Below are positions 53,272-61,984 of a DNA stretch of 64,000 nucleotides, piece after piece. The DNA lies in contig CBFIJK010000005.1 in NCBI GenBank assembly GCA_965662745.1, forward strand, positions 36,913 through 100,912, given 5' to 3'. The notes beneath the pieces are model-generated. The model was given only the letters and a program-made list of their open reading frames with translations, was not told where the DNA came from and ran no database searches. Source of the stretch: Anianibacter sp965662745. Lineage in GTDB: Bacteria; Pseudomonadota; Alphaproteobacteria; Rhodobacterales; Rhodobacteraceae. Each line of letters begins with the position of its first letter. Position 1 is the first letter of the stretch. A program made the translations under genes and the position numbers.

Positions 53272-54182
53272 CAGACCGGCCCGAGACTGCCGCGCACCTC
53301 GTCAAGAATGCGTTTGGCTTCAGACCCTTGCAGCTTTTGGATATCGTCCTGGTATTTCAGGATCGCGCCCAGCGTATCGGCGATCACCTCGGGCGAGAGG
53401 TTGATGACGTCGAGCGCCAGAAGGCATTTCGCCCAGTCGATGGTTTCGGCCACACCGGGTTTTTTGAACAAGTCCTCGGTCCGCAGCCGCTGGACAAAGG
53501 CAACGACCTCACGCGACAGCTGACCCGCCGCCTCGGGCGCACGGGCGTTCAGGATCTCGATCTCGCGGTCAAAGGCGGGGTAATCGACCCAGTGATACAA
53601 GCACCGACGTTTGAGCGCGTCATGCACCTCGCGCGTGCGGTTCGAGGTCAGGATCACTATGGGCGGCTCGGCAGCCTTGACGGTGCCAAGCTCGGGGATC
53701 GTCACCTGAAAATCGCTGAGCGCTTCGAGAAGGAACGCCTCGAACGGTTCATCCGTGCGGTCCAATTCATCGATCAGAAGGACCGGCGCGCCGCCCGGCT
53801 GCGGGCGCATCGCCTCCAGCAACGGGCGCTCGATCAGATACTCGTCGGTGAAGAGTTCATCCTTCAACTTACCCCGCTCTGCCCCGCCGGATGCCTCGGC
53901 AGTGCGGATCGCGATCATCTGCGCGGCGAAATTCCATTCATAGACCGCAGACGACGCATCGAGCCCCTCGTAGCATTGCAGGCGGATCAGGCGGCGGCCC
54001 AGCGCCGCAGACAGCGCCTTGGCGATCTCGGTCTTGCCGACCCCAGCCTCGCCTTCCAGAAACAGCGGGCGTCCCAGCGTGAGCGCCAGGAACACCACCG
54101 TCGCAAGCGCCCGCCCGCACACATAATTTTCCGCCGCGAGGGCGGCTTGCACATTGTCGATGCTGTCGATCTTTGCCGTCAC
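53271..54182 (-). CDS. MoxR-family AAA+ ATPase (CoxD-like)
   Basis: 303 residues from the GTG at 54182, which has GGGAGG 7 bases upstream; a longer reading starts in sequence not typical of the family. Walker A (LEGEAGVGKTEIAKAL) is near residue 45, Walker B (PVLLIDELDRTDEPFEAFLL) near residue 120, sensor 1 (VILTSNRTREVHDALKRRC) near residue 165. MoxR ATPases act as chaperones with a VWA partner, here the next gene. First gene of the maturation operon. Confidence 0.92.
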   Translation of the reverse strand: MTAKIDSIDNVQAALAAENYVCGRALATVVFLALTLGRPLFLEGEAGVGKTEIAKALSAALGRRLIRLQCYEGLDASSAVYEWNFAAQMIAIRTAEASGGAERGKLKDELFTDEYLIERPLLEAMRPQPGGAPVLLIDELDRTDEPFEAFLLEALSDFQVTIPELGTVKAAEPPIVILTSNRTREVHDALKRRCLYHWVDYPAFDREIEILNARAPEAAGQLSREVVAFVQRLRTEDLFKKPGVAETIDWAKCLLALDVINLSPEVIADTLGAILKYQDDIQKLQGSEAKRILDEVRGSLGPV

Positions 54183-54264
54183 GAAGGGCCTCCCGCTATC
54201 CAACGCCCGCCCATGCTGCACGGGGCGCGGGCGGGGTCAACCGGGGCTTTCGCCCCATGCGGTC

Positions 54265-55143
54265 TCAGGCGGAAATCATGCGCACGCCGGGGATGCGCGC
54301 GATCTCTTCACAATCCTCGTCGTAGGTGGCGGTCAGTTCCTCGACCACCTCGGGCGTCCAGCCGGGAAGATCGACCTCTTCTTCCAGCTCGTCATCCAGC
54401 GCGAACTTGTCGAGAAAGGCCGATAGAACCCTGCGTTTCTGGGCCTCGTTCGCCGGAGGACGCGTCGCAAGATAGCTTTGCATCCGCGCGTAACCTTCCG
54501 GCGACATGATCGATTCGATGATGTCAAAGCCCCCATCGAGCGGGACAGACGCATCAAGATCGCAGATCTCACGCATGATTTCGGGCCAGATGAAGGGGGT
54601 ATCCTCGTTACACCAGACCGTGATCGGGGCGTCTGGATTTTCGGCCCTCAGCCGCGCGATGACGGTGGACCAGCGGATATCCAAGGGATCGACGCCGTTC
54701 ACCAGGTTCTCATAGGTCGTCCCGCGCGGCAGCGTATCGAGAAGCGCGGGCACAAACGTCGCCGGGTCACGGATCGACAGAAAGAATTCCGGCGGGTGGT
54801 CGGGAAAGATATCGGCCAGCCAACGCGCCTTGAACCCGCATTTGGCGTACAGATCGCCCTCGTCAAACACGCGCCCCGGCCCGCATATGAAGTTCTGGAA
54901 GGACAGGATCAAACGCTCTGCATGCGCATCGCCCATCATCGCGCCCAGCACGCGCTCCTGCGTCTCGTCATCGGCCACGTTGCCGCGCAATTCGAGCACG
55001 GTATCGCGGATCACCGTGCGGTAATGGCGCGGGCGCGGGGCGAGCACGCCATGCTCGCGCAGCCGCGCGTCGTTCTTGAGAAGCGACCGGACAAGCTTGT
55101 CCTCGTCGGTGCAGTGAACGCCGAGATGGAAAACGACCCTCAT
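54265..55143 (-). CDS. Sulfotransferase-like protein
   Basis: 292 residues, no signal peptide. The start VVFHLGVHCTDEDKLVRSLL has the strand-loop-helix build of the PAPS-binding loop of bacterial sulfotransferases (usually HxGTxKTGTT), but the glycine/threonine-rich loop is eroded. Later segments (EFFLSIRDPATFVPALL near residue 120) fit the 3'-phosphate-binding SxRxP region. It may be a divergent sulfotransferase or a non-catalytic relative. It belongs to the minus-strand group with a methyltransferase and two glycosyltransferases. Confidence 0.55.
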   Translation of the reverse strand: MRVVFHLGVHCTDEDKLVRSLLKNDARLREHGVLAPRPRHYRTVIRDTVLELRGNVADDETQERVLGAMMGDAHAERLILSFQNFICGPGRVFDEGDLYAKCGFKARWLADIFPDHPPEFFLSIRDPATFVPALLDTLPRGTTYENLVNGVDPLDIRWSTVIARLRAENPDAPITVWCNEDTPFIWPEIMREICDLDASVPLDGGFDIIESIMSPEGYARMQSYLATRPPANEAQKRRVLSAFLDKFALDDELEEEVDLPGWTPEVVEELTATYDEDCEEIARIPGVRMISA

Positions 55144-55246
55144 CGGTCTCCTTTCCGAATATCAGGCGTTCTATAACGCGTCTTTGAAGGTGGGCGAAAG
55201 GGCCAGTGGTCCGGCCCTTTGCCGCAATCCGCCGCCGCCTTGGGCG

Positions 55247-55915
55247 TTAACGTTTGTGAACGACAAGCACCTGATCCTTGCGGCGTTTTTCATACCGCAC
55301 CTGGAACATGAAACAGCCCGAAATATCGGCCCGGTGCGCATCGAATTCCCGCGCAACCGCTGGGTCGGAATGGGTGAAATAGCCGTCATGGATATAGGTC
55401 TGGAACAGATCCGCAGTCTTGGTGATGCCGGGCTTTTCCATGACATCGGGCTGCCAGCGCAAATCCTCGATGATATAAAGCCCGCCCGATTTCACGCGGC
55501 TGAACAGCTCGAGGAACCCGTTCTGCTGGTGGTGGCTGGCGTGGCTGGCATCGTCGATGATGATATCGAATTCCGGCATCGGCTCGGCGGCGGAGCGGAT
55601 ATTCTCGCGCGTGTCCATGTCGCAGCGGTGGAAATCGAACCGCTCATGCTCGAACCACGAAAAATCCGACACGTCGAGCCCGTGAACATGCGCCTTGGGG
55701 AAATACTCCAGCCACATGCGCACCGAGGGCAGATCATCGGTCTTGCGATCCGCGCTTTTGCCATGTTCCGGCCCGCCGATCAGCAGGCCCATTTCGAGAA
55801 AGCGGATCGCCCGGTTGCGATAGGGCAGGAAAAGCATCTGGTATAGTTCGGTGTAGCGGTGCTTGGACGATCCCTTGTCCGATCCGAAACGGTCGGCAAG
55901 GTCAGTCAGGTTCAT
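55247..55915 (-). CDS. Class I SAM-dependent methyltransferase
   Basis: 222 residues from the ATG at 55915, which overlaps the glycosyltransferase stop by 4 bases. The start LADRFGSDKGSSKHRYTELY is characteristic of sugar or antibiotic O-methyltransferases of the TylF/MycE-like group, followed by RFLEMGLLIGGPE (SAM motif), HGLDVSDFSWFEH and the metal-ligand-like DIIIDDASHASHHQQNGF. It probably methylates a glycan in the adjoining pathway. Confidence 0.82.
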   Translation of the reverse strand: MNLTDLADRFGSDKGSSKHRYTELYQMLFLPYRNRAIRFLEMGLLIGGPEHGKSADRKTDDLPSVRMWLEYFPKAHVHGLDVSDFSWFEHERFDFHRCDMDTRENIRSAAEPMPEFDIIIDDASHASHHQQNGFLELFSRVKSGGLYIIEDLRWQPDVMEKPGITKTADLFQTYIHDGYFTHSDPAVAREFDAHRADISGCFMFQVRYEKRRKDQVLVVHKR

Positions 55916-56958
55916 CTGGCCGCGACCATAGCGATCGGACGCGGGCAGCGGCGCCGGAGGCCCACTGGCAATGGCCGCCTGCACTGCGGGGGTGCTGGTG
56001 CCGGGGCGGGTGCAGGCGCGACAGGCTGCGGCGCGCGCAGTTCCGCCGGGCGGTTGGCGTGCAGTGCGGCGATCTCCGCGATAGTCTTGTCGGGCTTGGG
56101 CGCTTTCACGCGGCCTTTGTCCGCCGGGCGCGGTTTCAGCGGGACGGGGGATTTATGCGGGTCGATCCCGTGCTTTTGCACCAGTTTCTCGATCAGCGAA
56201 TTGCGCGGCGGCACGCCCCCGTCCTTTTCGGCGATCCGGGCGCGCACGCGGCGTCCGTAAAGGTGGATCGAATAGGTGTTCTCGGTGATGTAGGGCGACA
56301 TGTCGAAATTCGGTTTGAACATGAAGCGCCGGTCACGGAACGTCAGCGGATAAAGCCCTTCCTGAGGCAGCGCATATTTCGCCTCGCCCGTCTTGTGAAG
56401 GAAATAGGTCAGCGCATGCGGACCCCACACGCCCCAGGGCTGGTCCCCGGCATGAACCGGATCACCCCGGTCGCGCGAGTCGAGAAGCTGCTGTTCATAC
56501 TCTTCGCCATACCACGGCGGGATCGAATATTCGTCAGCGGTATAGGCCAGAAGCTCGCCCAGCGTGTCGCTGTCGGCAGGCAGGCCCAGTACACCGCCGT
56601 TGATATGCTTGGACGATTCCCAGCCGTAGAAATGTCCGTTGGGCGTCTCGAACGGCTTGCGGCAATAGGCGTCCGTATCGGCCCAGATCGTGCGGTCTTC
56701 CTTGGCGAGCATCCGGTAGCGGAAAATGTCGGAATGCAGCGCCGGGCTGCCCGTGCGCTCATGCTTGATTTCGCCCGCGCGGGGCAGGATATCCTCGGCC
56801 GATTTCAGCTCGACCCCCTCTGGGACATTTTCGAGCGGGCCGTAGTGGTAGAGAACCACGTGATGCCCGTTGTCGACGAAGGACTTGAGACACAGCTCTT
56901 CAAGAAAGCTAAGCCGCCCTTCCATCCAAAGTGCGGCGATCTGATATTCGGTAGCCAT
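55912..56958 (-). CDS. Glycosyltransferase with DxD motif (Gly_transf_sug type)
   Basis: 348 residues. The opening IAALWMEGRLSFLEELCLKS and the catalytic RTIWADTDAYCRKPFE (DxD near residue 95) followed by KHINGGVLGLPADS match the sugar-binding-region DXD glycosyltransferases. The catalytic part ends near residue 275; the last ~70 residues are Pro/Ala-rich (PVAPAPAPAPAPP) and end in an Arg-rich stretch of low-complexity character that overlaps the methyltransferase start. The donor and acceptor are unknown. Confidence 0.82.
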   Translation of the reverse strand: MATEYQIAALWMEGRLSFLEELCLKSFVDNGHHVVLYHYGPLENVPEGVELKSAEDILPRAGEIKHERTGSPALHSDIFRYRMLAKEDRTIWADTDAYCRKPFETPNGHFYGWESSKHINGGVLGLPADSDTLGELLAYTADEYSIPPWYGEEYEQQLLDSRDRGDPVHAGDQPWGVWGPHALTYFLHKTGEAKYALPQEGLYPLTFRDRRFMFKPNFDMSPYITENTYSIHLYGRRVRARIAEKDGGVPPRNSLIEKLVQKHGIDPHKSPVPLKPRPADKGRVKAPKPDKTIAEIAALHANRPAELRAPQPVAPAPAPAPAPPQCRRPLPVGLRRRCPRPIAMVAAR

Positions 56959-57024
56959 CGGCCTTGCCCTTTCTGCCCCTCGGACCCCCCATAGCAGGCC
57001 CCAGCTTCGCTTGTCCGCGAATTG

Positions 57025-59262
57025 TTAGTGAACCTGCGCCTTGTTCTGCACGGTGAAAAAGAAATTGTCCGGCGGATCGTCCTGTTGCCAGACGTGATCG
57101 GGGATCGCCTCTGGCCCCGCCAGAAACACGCCCGCGCCGAAATGCTTCAGCATCTTCGACAGGCGTTCCATCTTGTCGCCGGTCAGTTCGGCGTAGAAAT
57201 TAGCGTAGTTCTCGGTCGCCTTCAGCTCTTCGATCTTGGCGCGGTGGCAAGCGACCGAATAGGCGTGGGCGGTTGCGATTTCGGGATCGGCCATCAGACG
57301 CGCGAATTCCTCGTCCGCGCGGCCAAGACGTTTCTGGATCGACAGGTCCTCAATCGCGTTGTGGTTCATGCGGAACCAGTAGGCGAGCCCCTGATCGCGG
57401 TCGACATGGTTCACACGGCCACGGTCGCGTTTCACGAGGAAGCTTTCGGCGCTGCGCACAGCGTAATGGTTCAGCGTCACCAGATCATACCCGTAGGTGT
57501 CGGAATTCGTGCGCCAGGCATTGCGCCACATGGATTGCGGCAGGGGCTGGCCCGACCCGTTGACCCAATTCACCTCTCCCACAAGCTGGGGCTTGAGGCC
57601 TTTGGGCCGGTGGACCCCCATCTTCTTGAAGATCCCCCTGTTGCGCGACAACGTCTTGAAGCCCCAGGCCTGATGCGGCTTGTTGCAAAATTCCGGCGCG
57701 CAAAGGGTGAATTGCCGTGTGATGAACCGGTCTTCGAATTCATGCACATCTGCATTCCCGAAAAGCCGCCAGTTCAGCGAAATCAGGTTGGCATCCGGTA
57801 CGGCATCGTAAAGATCGTCAAGCGTGCCGTCCCCCACATGGATCGTGATGAATTCATCCACGTCCATGCAAATCGTCCAGTCCTGCGCCTTGACGGTCGG
57901 TTCGGATTCAGCCGCCTGAAGCGCGGCGTGCTGGGGTTTCAGCCCCGTGCCCTTGAAGGGATTGTCGCGGTGCTGAACATAGCCCTTGTCTTGCAAGAGA
58001 TCGAGCATCGTGTCGGTGCCGTCATTGCAATCGTTGGTGTAGACAAGGAAATCCTCGACCCCGATGGACCTGTGATAGGCGAGCCATTCCAGGATGAACG
58101 GGCCCTCGTTCTTCATCGTCGTGACAATGCCGGTGCGCCCCCGCTCAACCTTTTTCATGGGTTTCAGCTTTTCGACCGGCGCGCGCACGGGATCGGACCC
58201 GAAGCGATCCGTCATCATCGCGATCAGCTCGTCATCTTCCACCAGCGAGGTCTTGGGCACGATCGCCGCAACCTTCTGGCCCGGATGGCGCAGAGCGGTG
58301 CAGCGATAATAGAGGTAAGGAGTATCGTCTGCCTCAGCGCCCACCACGCGGATAAGCCGCAGCACGGTCGCATCCGGCAGTTTGCCTGGCGCGATGCACC
58401 AGCGCGGGTTCGACGGCTGACCGTCGAAGCGGCGGCAAATGTGATCACCAAAGGTCGCCTCTTTGCCCTTGCGCAAGGCCCAAGGGTAGACGCGCCGGGC
58501 AACAAGCTGCGCCAGGCCCTGTTTCGACTGGACGGCCCGGTCGAAGATGGTCGAGCCGTCGATGGGCGCGACAAGGTCCGACAGGTCGACATTCATGATC
58601 GCGCGGGCCTTTGACAGATACCGCGCGCGGAGGTGTTCATAGAGCGTGAATTCGACAAACGGCGCCGTCCAGGGATCGGGCGCGGGTTCTTCCATCCGGT
58701 CCTTGCCGGGCGCGTCGGGCGCGTAATAAGGATCGGTCTCGGGGCCCATGTTCGGATGGCCCGTCGGCAGGCCGGGATAAAGGAGGATGACCTTTTTCAG
58801 CCCGGTGATCTCTGCCCGGGCCAGCGAAAGGTCAAGCGCCGGGCCATCGGCCCCCGCCAGCCGGTCGATGATCAGCGCCGCCTGCATCCCGTGCTCGCGC
58901 GCGTGGTAGGTCAGCCAATCGAGAACGACCTCTGGCGGCTCGCCGCAGCGCACGGCGATCCCGACATTCAGGCCTTCGAAGAGTTCAGGCTGGGCAATGC
59001 TTGGCTGGATCCAGAACTCTTGCTCCAGCGGCAGGCGCATGGCCCCATCGCGCAGCTCGACCTCGGCATCGACGATCACACCGCCATTGATCGAACGGGC
59101 ATTGACGGGCTTCGTGCCCGGCACCTCTCGAAGGTCCGTCGCCTTGAAACCGGTGCGGAATACGATCATCGCGCGCGCGGCATCCGGCGTCTCGATTACC
59201 GTGTCGAGATGCACACCCGCCCCGACATCGACCGGGGTCAAACGCTTGCGCGCATAGTCCAA
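57025..59262 (-). CDS. Glycosyltransferase family 2-type protein with duplicated GT domain
   Basis: 745 residues, no signal or membrane helix. The C-terminal half (residues ~375-600) is a good GT2_4-type domain: VTTMKNEGPFILEWLAYHRS, then YTNDCNDGTDTMLDLL and the DxD-like CMDVDEFITIHVG. The N-terminal half repeats the plan in decayed form: GIAVRCGEPPEVVLDWLTYH near residue 100, then IMNVDLSDLVAP near residue 220 in place of DVDEF, and a matching CRRFDGQPSNPRW segment. Thus the first domain is probably non-catalytic. It lies in the surface-modification group. Confidence 0.85.
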   Translation of the reverse strand: MDYARKRLTPVDVGAGVHLDTVIETPDAARAMIVFRTGFKATDLREVPGTKPVNARSINGGVIVDAEVELRDGAMRLPLEQEFWIQPSIAQPELFEGLNVGIAVRCGEPPEVVLDWLTYHAREHGMQAALIIDRLAGADGPALDLSLARAEITGLKKVILLYPGLPTGHPNMGPETDPYYAPDAPGKDRMEEPAPDPWTAPFVEFTLYEHLRARYLSKARAIMNVDLSDLVAPIDGSTIFDRAVQSKQGLAQLVARRVYPWALRKGKEATFGDHICRRFDGQPSNPRWCIAPGKLPDATVLRLIRVVGAEADDTPYLYYRCTALRHPGQKVAAIVPKTSLVEDDELIAMMTDRFGSDPVRAPVEKLKPMKKVERGRTGIVTTMKNEGPFILEWLAYHRSIGVEDFLVYTNDCNDGTDTMLDLLQDKGYVQHRDNPFKGTGLKPQHAALQAAESEPTVKAQDWTICMDVDEFITIHVGDGTLDDLYDAVPDANLISLNWRLFGNADVHEFEDRFITRQFTLCAPEFCNKPHQAWGFKTLSRNRGIFKKMGVHRPKGLKPQLVGEVNWVNGSGQPLPQSMWRNAWRTNSDTYGYDLVTLNHYAVRSAESFLVKRDRGRVNHVDRDQGLAYWFRMNHNAIEDLSIQKRLGRADEEFARLMADPEIATAHAYSVACHRAKIEELKATENYANFYAELTGDKMERLSKMLKHFGAGVFLAGPEAIPDHVWQQDDPPDNFFFTVQNKAQVH

Positions 59263-59480
59263 AAGGAACGCTCCTGTCCGGGTCTCACCCGATATGCACT
59301 GCCTCGATGCGCCCTTTTCGGACGCGTTCTTGTATCATGGCCATGCTAGCCCATCGTAAACAGCCGGGCAAATCCTACGCGTGTGCGCCTCTGATTTTGC
59401 GTCCGGCGTTGCCAATATGCGGACAAAGCTCCCTAAAATCGCCATTTTTCGCGAATATGTTTCCGGCAACGGAGGGCGAA

Positions 59481-60476
59481 ATGACAGGCGACGCTGATAT
59501 GGCGGCGGACCAGACATCCGACGCGACCACACCGATCCTGACGCGATTGCAGGGGATTTCCGCAAAGCGGCGCTTTGTGCGTGCTGTCGGGGACGGGCAT
59601 TGGGCGGCCTTTGCCGAAGGTTCTGAAACGCTGGTCGTCACCTTTGAAACGGTGGACGATATCGCCAACGGGGCCGATCCCGACCTGCCGCGCGCCCATG
59701 CGCTGCGCGATGCGTTCGGCTGGTCCGCGCTGTCGCTGATCGCCGCCAAGACGGACTGGTTCCGGGCGGATGTTGTGTTCGAGCTGTTTGACGAGCTGAC
59801 GGAAAAGGGCCTGTTCGATGCCTTCGAACGGGTGCTGTTTTTTGGCGCTGGCACCTCGGCCCATGCCGCCTGCGCCTATTCCGTCGCTTCCCCCGGCGCG
59901 ACGGTCTTTGCCATCGCGCCGCAAGCCACGCTGACGCCCGCGCGCTCAGGCTCCGATGCGCGGTATCCTCAGGCCCGCGTCCTCGATTTCACATCGCGCT
60001 ATGGCTATGCGCCCGACATGCTGGACGGCGCGGACGAGGCACATGTGTTCTACGATCCGGCCGTCGTCGCCGATGCCGCCCACGCCGCGCAGTTCAACCG
60101 CCCACATATCCGCCACCACCCGCTGCGCCATTTCGGCGATACGCCGCAGGCCATGCTGGAGGAAGGCGGGATGCTGCACGGTCTCTTCGCGCTTTACGAC
60201 GAGGATAACCTGACACCCGCCCGCATCGCCCGCACCTTGCGTGCACGGCGCACGACCCGCAGCTATCTTCTGGAACTGACCCGCGTTCTGTCGGCGCGAA
60301 AGCGAGACTATCTCAACGCCATCGTCTGCAACAACGTCGCCGACCGCATGGGCGCGCCGCGTTTCCGCAAGCGCGCCTTGCAGATCGCGGAAGAGCTGAA
60401 CAAGGCGGGCATCACCCTGCCCTTCCAGCAAGAACAGCCCGAAGCAGAAACCGGAACAGAGGCGGCCACGCCCTAG
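59481..60476 (+). CDS. Conserved protein with alpha/beta-hydrolase-like core
   Basis: 331 residues from the ATG at 59481 (GGAGGG upstream); ATGs further upstream are less likely. The segment VLFFGAGTSAHAACAYSVAS near residue 130 looks like a nucleophile elbow with serine displaced, and is followed by FAIAPQATLTPARSG. Related Roseobacter proteins are, to my recollection, often labelled phosphoadenosine phosphosulfate reductase, but neither that enzyme's cysteines nor its PP-loop is visible here. It is divergent from the large glycosyltransferase and overlaps the ureG stop by 4 bases. The function is unknown. Confidence 0.6.
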   Translation: MTGDADMAADQTSDATTPILTRLQGISAKRRFVRAVGDGHWAAFAEGSETLVVTFETVDDIANGADPDLPRAHALRDAFGWSALSLIAAKTDWFRADVVFELFDELTEKGLFDAFERVLFFGAGTSAHAACAYSVASPGATVFAIAPQATLTPARSGSDARYPQARVLDFTSRYGYAPDMLDGADEAHVFYDPAVVADAAHAAQFNRPHIRHHPLRHFGDTPQAMLEEGGMLHGLFALYDEDNLTPARIARTLRARRTTRSYLLELTRVLSARKRDYLNAIVCNNVADRMGAPRFRKRALQIAEELNKAGITLPFQQEQPEAETGTEAATP

Positions 60477-61090
60477 GCGACAAGGCCCCCTTCGCGTTCG
60501 ATCAGCGCGACGATTTCATCCACGCCCTGCCCCGACCGCAGCGCTGCCATGACGAAGGGCCGGGTTTCGCGCGCAGTTGCGGCATCCTTGGCCAAGAGTT
60601 CAACATCGACCCCCACATGCGGCGCAAGATCGGTCTTGTTCACCACCAGAATGTCGGACCGCGCCAGCCCCGGTCCCTTCTTGCGCGGAATGTCCTGACC
60701 AGCGGCCGTGTCGATCACGTAGATCGTCAGATCGGCCAGTTCCGGGCTGAAGGTCGCGGCCAGATTGTCGCCGCCGGACTCGATCAGGATGATATCGAGG
60801 TCTGGAAACGCGGTTTTCAGATCGGCCACGGCCGCGAGGTTGATCGACGCATCTTCGCGGATCGCGGTATGGGGGCAGCCCCCCGTCTCGACGCCCCGGA
60901 TCCGGTCCGCAGGCAGCACCTGCGCGCGCATCAGGAAATCGGCATCCTCGCGCGTGTAGATGTCGTTGGTGATCACAGCGACCGAATAGCGATCCGTCAG
61001 CGCGCGGCACAATTTTTCGGTCAGAGTTGTCTTGCCCGCGCCGACGGGACCGCCGATCCCGACGCGCAAGGGGCCATTGGGGCTGCTCAT
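60473..61090 (-). CDS. ureG: Urease accessory GTPase UreG
   Basis: 205 residues. GTP-dependent delivery of nickel to urease. P-loop GGPVGAGKTTLTEKLC at residue ~12, the metal-binding GGCPHTAIREDASINL near residue 72 with Cys-Pro-His, and the VNKTDLAPHVGVD base-recognition motif near residue 145. Its start overlaps the ureF stop by 4 bases. The stop codons of this and the opposing hypothetical gene interlock (CTAG). Confidence 0.97.
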   Translation of the reverse strand: MSSPNGPLRVGIGGPVGAGKTTLTEKLCRALTDRYSVAVITNDIYTREDADFLMRAQVLPADRIRGVETGGCPHTAIREDASINLAAVADLKTAFPDLDIILIESGGDNLAATFSPELADLTIYVIDTAAGQDIPRKKGPGLARSDILVVNKTDLAPHVGVDVELLAKDAATARETRPFVMAALRSGQGVDEIVALIEREGGLVA

Positions 61091-61716
61091 GTTCTGAAAA
61101 TCCTGACCTCTTGGGTTTCATGGGCCATTGCGGCGATGTCGCTGGCGAAGACGCTTGTCGCGATGTCTGCGGGATCGGCTGTGGCCACCTGCGCTGCCGT
61201 CTCTTCGATCCGCCCATGCAAACGCGCCAGAACGCGCTGCCCCTCGGCTTGGCCAAGCGGCACGAAACGCACCGCCGCCGATACGAGGTTCGACGAGAAG
61301 GCGTGCAGGTAAAGCGAGGCGACGGTCGCTGTCGGCAGGTCCAGCCGCCGCGCCGCAACGCCGACAGCGACAGGATAGGCCATCGGCGCAAGGGGTTCGC
61401 CCAGTGCAGAAACGGCCTCGGCAAAGGCGCGGCCCTGGTCAAGCGTTTCCTGCGCGCGCTCTTTCGACGCGGCGAGCGCCAGCGCGGTTTGCGCCAACGC
61501 TTCGGCATCCTCACCGCGATGGGCCGCCGCCAAAAGGATCGCATCCGCCTGCCCGGCGCCAAAGCGGATCACATCTGATAACCAGTCGAATAGCGCATCG
61601 CCGGACGTCACATCGCCCTGCACCACTGCCGTCTCAAGCCCGTGCGAATAGGCGTAGGACCCGACCGGGAAGGCGGGCGAAAGCCATTGCGTAAGCGTCA
61701 GAAGATCAGCCGTCAT
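61087..61716 (-). CDS. ureF: Urease accessory protein UreF
   Basis: 209 residues from the ATG at 61716. The family opening LTLTQWLSPAFPVGSYAYSH is present, with GLETAVVQGDV next. The all-helical protein recruits UreG to the apo-urease/UreD complex and gates nickel transfer. It overlaps the YrhK-like gene by 11 bases at its start and ureG by 4 bases at its end, so the three are coupled. Confidence 0.95.
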   Translation of the reverse strand: MTADLLTLTQWLSPAFPVGSYAYSHGLETAVVQGDVTSGDALFDWLSDVIRFGAGQADAILLAAAHRGEDAEALAQTALALAASKERAQETLDQGRAFAEAVSALGEPLAPMAYPVAVGVAARRLDLPTATVASLYLHAFSSNLVSAAVRFVPLGQAEGQRVLARLHGRIEETAAQVATADPADIATSVFASDIAAMAHETQEVRIFRT

Positions 61717-61972
61717 CGGGCACCTGTTCAAGGCGAAGGAATTGAAGTTCCCGCATCAGCCGCAAGGTCGGCTTGACCGCGAAAAGAACCGATCCGATCA
61801 GGAAGTTCCAGGTCGCAAAGCTTTGCCAATCTTCGAAAAGGAACGCCACCGACCCAATGATGAAACAGACCGCCGCGCCGAAATCGACCAGCGTATGAGC
61901 GATCTCATAGGCGGTGTAGACTTTGCTGTGGCGATCGGATTTCTGCCGGTTTTCCGGGGCGAAGAGGGCCAT
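61706..61972 (-). CDS. YrhK-like small membrane protein in the urease operon
   Basis: 88 residues with two hydrophobic helices (IAHTLVDFGAAVCFIIGSVAF and NFLIGSVLFAVKPTL) and a KVYTAYEIAHTLVDF start, matching the YrhK-type domain. It is inserted between ureE and ureF. It could assist nickel or urea handling at the membrane, but this is only suggested by the coupling; no metal motif is visible. Confidence 0.75.
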   Translation of the reverse strand: MALFAPENRQKSDRHSKVYTAYEIAHTLVDFGAAVCFIIGSVAFLFEDWQSFATWNFLIGSVLFAVKPTLRLMRELQFLRLEQVPDDG

Positions 61973-61984
61973 TCTGCGCGCTCC

